Position numbers and translations under genes: made by a program. A stretch of DNA of 64,000 nt from G965197405 sp965197405. GTDB lineage: Bacteria; Chloroflexota; Dehalococcoidia; Lucifugimonadales; JAGWBF01. The DNA is taken from NCBI GenBank assembly GCA_965197405.1, contig OZ240206.1, positions 682,001 through 746,000 on the forward strand. The letters run 5' to 3'. Of this stretch, positions 60,784 to 64,000 are shown in pieces. The number at the start of each line of letters is the position of its first letter. Position 1 is the first letter of the stretch. The notes beneath the pieces were generated by a model. The model saw only the letters and a list, made by a program, of their open reading frames with translations. It made no database searches and was not told the DNA's origin.

Positions 60784-61830
60784 ATGCAGATGGAAGAGGT
60801 CAGGCTTACCAGCCTAGCTCACTGCGCCGGTTGAGCCGCCAAGTTCAGCCCCGAGGACCTCGTCGAGGTCCTGAGCCATTTGCCGGTGATAAAGGACCCC
60901 AATCTTCTGGTAGGCACGGAGACGGGGGACGACGCAGCCGTTTACCGCGTTGGGGAGGATACCGCCCTCGTGCTGACGGTGGACTTCTTCCCACCCATAG
61001 TTGACGACCCCTTCAGCTTCGGGGCCATCGCCGTCGCCAACTCCCTCAGCGACATATACGCTATGGGTGGCAAGCCTTTGCTGGGGCTGAATATCGTGGG
61101 CTTCCCCGCGGAGTACCCCAAGAAGGTGCTGGGGGAGATATTGCGGGGCGGCTCCGCCAAGGCCCAGGAGGCGGGATGCCTCATCGTCGGCGGGCACACC
61201 GTGGATGACCAGGAGCCCAAGTACGGCCTGGCTGCGGTGGGACTGGTGGACCCGGGGAAGCAGATTACCAACGCCGGCGCCAGGCCCGGGGACAGGCTGG
61301 TGCTGACCAAGCCCCTGGGCACGGGAATAGTCACCACCGCGGGAAAGCAGGGCGTCGCGGCGCCGGAGGTCATCCACCGGGCCGTGTCCATAATGAGCAC
61401 CCTGAATAGGGCCGCCTCGGAGGCGATGGTCAAGGTTGGGGTGAACGCGAGCACCGATGTCACGGGCTTCGGCCTCATAGGACACCTGAAGGGCATGGTG
61501 CAGGGCAGCGGCGTAGGCGCACGGCTCCGGCTATCGAGAATACCGGTGATACCCGGCGTCTGGGAGCTTATCGAGGATGGAGTAGCACCCGGAGGGACGC
61601 ACCGCAACTTGAATGGCGTGGGTAAGGACGTGCAATGGGACGAGGCCATACGCGGGGAGGCCAGGCTGCTCCTCTGCGACGCCCAGACTTCCGGCGGCCT
61701 GCTCATATCCGTGCCCGAAGAGAGGACGGACCTCCTGCTGAAGGAGATAGCAGACGCCGGCGTTGAGGGGGCCGTGGTAATCGGGGACGTGGTGGCGGAC
61801 GACAAGAAGGGTATCCAAGTCTCGCCCTGA
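60784..61830 (+). CDS. selD: Selenide, water dikinase SelD, itself a selenoprotein (TGA at 60832 read as Sec17)
   Basis: SelD makes selenophosphate, the selenium donor for Sec-tRNA. The ATG at 60784 starts MQMEEVRLTSLAHCAG-U-AAKFSPEDLVEVL; the TGA (60832-60834) is at the position of the catalytic Cys17 of E. coli SelD, followed by the conserved Lys20. The remaining 331 residues are continuous, with DDAAVYRVGEDTALVLTVDFFPP, AIAVANSLSDIYAMGGKPL, GGHTVDDQEPKYGLAAVGL and DVTGFGLIGHLKGM. Total 348 residues. AAAGGAAAG lies 4 bases upstream of the ATG. The gene diverges from the grd operon. No alternative start downstream would retain the active site. Confidence 0.95.
60832..60872 (+). promoter_or_regulatory. 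UGA plus SECIS-like hairpin of selD
   Basis: After the TGA (60832-60834), AGGACCTC (60854-60861) pairs exactly with GAGGTCCT (60865-60872) around the loop GTC, whose first base is 28 bases after the TGA. The 8-bp perfect stem with a GU in the loop fits a SECIS element placed slightly further away than usual. Confidence 0.65.
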
Positions 61831-61852
61831 GACATCGTGATAGACTGGGACA

Positions 61853-62230
61853 GTGATTAAGACGAAGAGCATTTACCACGCCCCGATGGAGCCGGAGGAC
61901 GGCTACCGGCTGCTGGTCATGCGTCACTGGCCTCGCGGAGTTCGCAAGGCACAGGTGGAGGAGTGGATGCGCGAGCTGGGACCCTCGGCATCCCTCTTGA
62001 GGGCATACAGGGAAGGGCAGATAGACTGGCCCACCTTCGCCGCTCGCTACCGGGCGCAAGTCAGAGACACGGAGACCGGTCAGACTTTGCTGGCAGAGGT
62101 TGAGCGCCTGGAGGAATTGCACGGCACGGTAACCCTGCTCTGCCACGAGAACCTTTCAAGGCCGGACACCCGCTGCCATCGCGTGATTCTGAAAGAGTTG
62201 CTTGACGCCAGGGCTAGCCGCTCCCCCTGA
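61853..62230 (+). CDS. DUF488 family protein
   Basis: A 125-residue protein of the DUF488 family (YeaO-like): IYHAPMEPEDGYRLLVMRHWPRGVRK, VEEWMRELGPSASLLRAY, then VTLLCHENLSRPDTRCHRVILKELL with a conserved Cys-His pair. The function is unknown. It starts at a GTG 22 bases after selD and is probably co-transcribed with it. The family is often seen near redox genes, but no role can be deduced here. Confidence 0.8.
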   Translation: MIKTKSIYHAPMEPEDGYRLLVMRHWPRGVRKAQVEEWMRELGPSASLLRAYREGQIDWPTFAARYRAQVRDTETGQTLLAEVERLEELHGTVTLLCHENLSRPDTRCHRVILKELLDARASRSP

Positions 62231-62451
62231 AGGGATGATAGGCGGACGACGACACCGATATGGCTACCCCCTCACCCTGACTGGTTGCCGCGTCGGCGAG
62301 CCGATGGACCAGTTCAATCCATCGCCTGAGGAGCCCAACAACACCAGATCGCAGGGTAAGGTGGGTCAATACCAATCCGGCGTTGACAGATTGCATTGGA
62401 TACCGCGCCTTCCCGACCGCCAACTGCACCTCCCAAACAGGAATTTGCCCC

Positions 62452-62489
62452 TTGACAAGTCCCCGTTTATTAGTTTATATAATAAACTA
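62452..62489 (+). promoter_or_regulatory. Promoter with overlapping perfect dyad (probable operator)
   Basis: TTGACA (62452-62457) is followed by the AT-rich TTTATATAATAAAC, with possible -10 hexamers TATAAT (62478-62483, spacer 20) or TTTATA (62474-62479, spacer 16). TAGTTTAT-ATA-ATAAACTA (62471-62489) is a perfect 8-bp inverted repeat covering the -10. The regulator encoded two genes downstream is the natural candidate to bind it. Confidence 0.6.
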
Positions 62490-62516
62490 CTTTGTAACAC
62501 TACATGGAGGGCCGGC

Positions 62517-63152
62517 ATGCGGGACCGCGACAGCGAAGGGCAGCAGATCACCCCGGAGCAGGGGTGGACGTCAATACACGCGACCTTGGACAGGTCCCGC
62601 AGCTCCATGTACGTGGCGGGCTGGACCAACATCATGTTGTTGTGGGGCGCCATCGTAGCGGTGGGGTACTTTTCCATGTACGCCATCGAAACATTGGCGC
62701 CTGTGTTTGCCACCGACTACCCATGGTATCCCGGCCCCCTATGGTTCGGCCTGGCAATCCCAGGCATGATTGGGAGCTCGATCATTGGCTACCGCGCCAG
62801 CAAGGAGAACGCAATCGGACCCTCCGCTACAGCGGCAGGTCTCCGGGTCTTCGGCTTCTGGATGTCAGTGGTAGCGGCCTCTTTCATCATTCCCGCGGCG
62901 TCCGGCTTGTGGACCGCCGACGCCGACCCCATCACCATCAGCGGAGTCGGCGTCGGCATAGTTGCGCTGGGGTACATTCTGTTCGGCATCATGCACCACT
63001 TGGCCATTGGCCTGGTAGGTCTTGGCATCGCTGTTTCCTACTACCTGCCCACGCACTTCGCCGGCGACGCCGCGCCCGTGGTGTCGGCAGTGCTCATACT
63101 TGTCGTCGTGGTCATCGCATGGGTATGGATTCGCAACAGCCGTGTGGCATGA
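62517..63152 (+). CDS. Small membrane protein, co-transcribed with a winged-helix regulator
   Basis: A 211-residue protein with about six hydrophobic segments (YVAGWTNIMLLWGAIVAVGYF, GLAIPGMIGSSIIGY, FGFWMSVVAASFIIPAAS and others). No family is recognised with confidence. The ATG at 62517 is chosen since AGGGCC lies upstream and the promoter ends just before it; the frame is open to 62202 but that part overlaps DUF488. It overlaps the regulator gene by 4 bases (ATGA), so the two are coupled. Confidence 0.7.
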   Translation: MRDRDSEGQQITPEQGWTSIHATLDRSRSSMYVAGWTNIMLLWGAIVAVGYFSMYAIETLAPVFATDYPWYPGPLWFGLAIPGMIGSSIIGYRASKENAIGPSATAAGLRVFGFWMSVVAASFIIPAASGLWTADADPITISGVGVGIVALGYILFGIMHHLAIGLVGLGIAVSYYLPTHFAGDAAPVVSAVLILVVVVIAWVWIRNSRVA

Positions 63153-63460
63153 ATGAGGAACCGATCGTCCTCAATGAGACGATCCATCAGTCCACACGGC
63201 TGCGCATCATGACGCTGCTGGTTTCCCGGTCCGAGTCGGACCGCGTGGCCTATGGCTTTATTCAAAAGGCGTTGGGACTGACCGGCGGCAATCTCACCAT
63301 CCACCTGCGCAAGCTGCAGGATGCCGGGTACGTCAACACTACCAAAGAATTCCTTGAGACAAAACCCCGCACATGGGTGGAGGCGACGCCCGAGGGCCGC
63401 CGAGCCTTCACCGAGTACCTCGGCAACCTCGAACGCGCCCTCAATATGCCCTTTCGATAG
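63149..63460 (+). CDS. Winged-helix transcriptional regulator
   Basis: A 103-residue MarR/ArsR-like winged-helix protein: STRLRIMTLLVSRSESDRVAYGFIQKALGLTGGNLTIHLRKLQDAGYVNTTKEF followed by the wing TKPRTWVEATPEGRRAF. It resembles the short regulators that pair with membrane proteins in many Actinobacteria and Chloroflexota. The start codon overlaps the stop of the membrane protein gene. Auto-regulation through the dyad at 62471-62489 is likely (inference). Confidence 0.82.
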   Translation: MNEEPIVLNETIHQSTRLRIMTLLVSRSESDRVAYGFIQKALGLTGGNLTIHLRKLQDAGYVNTTKEFLETKPRTWVEATPEGRRAFTEYLGNLERALNMPFR

Positions 63461-63541
63461 CCGAGTCATACCACTCACCGTCCGCTGCCTCGGTAATCTG
63501 AGCCCCCTCTGTCACTCTACCTCCCGCCAGGGCTTGTGACC

Positions 63542-63634
63542 CTGAAGCAGCGCCACATGGCCAAGCTGATCTACGAGCGTCTGAGAGTGAAGCATGGATT
63601 CACCGGGAAGTACGCGATAGTCAAAGGAATTTGA
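63542..63634 (+). pseudogene. IS21 IstA transposase fragment
   Basis: A 30-codon stretch reads LKQRHMAKLIYERLRVKHGF followed by TGKYAIVKGI and a stop. This closely follows the IS21 transposase (IstA) pattern QRHTAKRIxERLRxEHGYTGGYxxVK. It has no neighbouring IstA or IstB sequence, so it is a remnant of an insertion sequence. Confidence 0.6.
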
Positions 63635-63681
63635 CGAACTGTGAACTATGGTTTGCAGTGTATTCGTGATTGAGATAAACG

Positions 63682-63969
63682 ATGGCTGAAACGTTCACTC
63701 ACTGGGATGCTGCGAACTATCTGTCCACCAAAGAGGATGTCCGTTTCTATCTGGAAGCGGCTGCCGAAGAAGACCCTGACGACGGCAGCTTGATTCGCGC
63801 AGCCCTAAATGACGTTGCTCGATCTCGGAATATGAGCGAATTGGCCCGTGAAGTCGGAATGACTCGGGAAGGGTTGTATAAGGCACTGTCCGAGAACGGT
63901 AACCCCAGCTTCGCTACGGTTATGCGAATCGCTCAAGCGTTGGGGATGCGATTACGCATCACCGCCTAG
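63682..63969 (+). CDS. HigA-type addiction module antidote protein (orphan)
   Basis: A 95-residue protein with an N-terminal YLSTKEDVRFYLEAAAEEDPDDGSLIRAALNDVARSRNMSELAREVGMTREGLYKALSENGNPSFATVMRIAQALG pattern that is typical of the putative addiction module antidote family (XRE helix-turn-helix at about 45-90). The partner toxin (RelE/HigB-like killer protein) normally lies directly upstream, but here the upstream space holds only an IS21 fragment. The antitoxin may survive as an orphan, or the toxin may lie beyond the window end. Confidence 0.8.
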   Translation: MAETFTHWDAANYLSTKEDVRFYLEAAAEEDPDDGSLIRAALNDVARSRNMSELAREVGMTREGLYKALSENGNPSFATVMRIAQALGMRLRITA

Positions 63970-64000
63970 AGATGCCGGTCACGGCCTCCGGCCCTCACCA

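Noticed and set aside
62202..62516. N-terminal extension of the membrane protein to 62202
   Set aside because: It would overlap the DUF488 gene, lies upstream of the promoter, and is not hydrophobic or conserved; ATG 62517 has a ribosome binding site.

Overview
The window reads as a chromosomal segment of a high-GC, non-spore-forming bacterium, most likely a Chloroflexota member related to Dehalococcoidia/SAR202. The evidence is indirect: a CxxxC variant of the DnaG zinc site, a eukaryote-like IleS, paralogous xanthine-dehydrogenase-type hydroxylases and amidohydrolases, and housekeeping clusters without the usual Firmicutes or Proteobacteria neighbours. No rRNA, tRNA or CRISPR array was seen. 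Taxonomy is an inference from gene content only.

Layout. 0-18 kb is mostly housekeeping on the minus strand: smpB (cut by the window edge), a CtpA-type protease, a nuclease/HEPN protein with a RusA-like resolvase, a sortase, a zinc ribbon, rpoD-dnaG, an MFS exporter, plsC-cmk and mfd; a PAP2 phosphatase, a CvpA-like protein and a HAD hydrolase lie on the plus strand. 17-28.5 kb carries two molybdenum hydroxylase loci (an orphan large subunit with a MoaD-like partner, and a complete FAD/FeS/Mo operon) around recQ and an amidohydrolase. 28.9-31.6 kb carries a UGSC-type selenoprotein, its partner and a beta-propeller protein. 31.7-42 kb has rph, a YihY protein, a low-GC DUF262 + HEPN pair (probable defence), ileS, a sugar kinase, tlyA and a broken retropepsin-like gene. 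41.9-46 kb is the conserved rpmH-rnpA-yidD-yidC-jag cluster, with rnpA and yidD fused and a PQQ-type propeller gene inserted. 46-51 kb has a cyclase, a BtpA protein and two paralogous amidohydrolases. 51.5-55.5 kb has a CinA/nucleotidyltransferase fusion, a flavin reductase, RidA and a dihydropyrimidinase-like enzyme.

The most striking region is 55.8-61.8 kb. A glycine/sarcosine/betaine-reductase-like cluster (grdB-like, grdE-like, grdC-like, grdA) diverges from selD. Three of these genes (grdA, grdB-like, selD) have an in-frame TGA exactly where the family carries selenocysteine or its catalytic cysteine. The UGSC gene at 30 kb makes a fourth. Each TGA is followed by a short perfect hairpin whose apical loop lies about 19-28 nt downstream, as expected of a bacterial SECIS element. 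The organism therefore very probably decodes UGA as Sec, and selD sits next to its main consumers. The cluster is atypical: grdD is absent, and the GrdE-like subunit shows no cysteine where I expect the pyruvoyl-forming residue, so the substrate and product may differ from classical glycine reductase.

Intergenic DNA is full of dispersed inverted-repeat elements of at least three families. One of them recurs in inverted orientation on both sides of the 51.5-55.6 kb block. The window ends with a small membrane protein/winged-helix regulator pair behind a promoter with a perfect dyad, an IS21 transposase remnant and an orphan HigA-type antitoxin.
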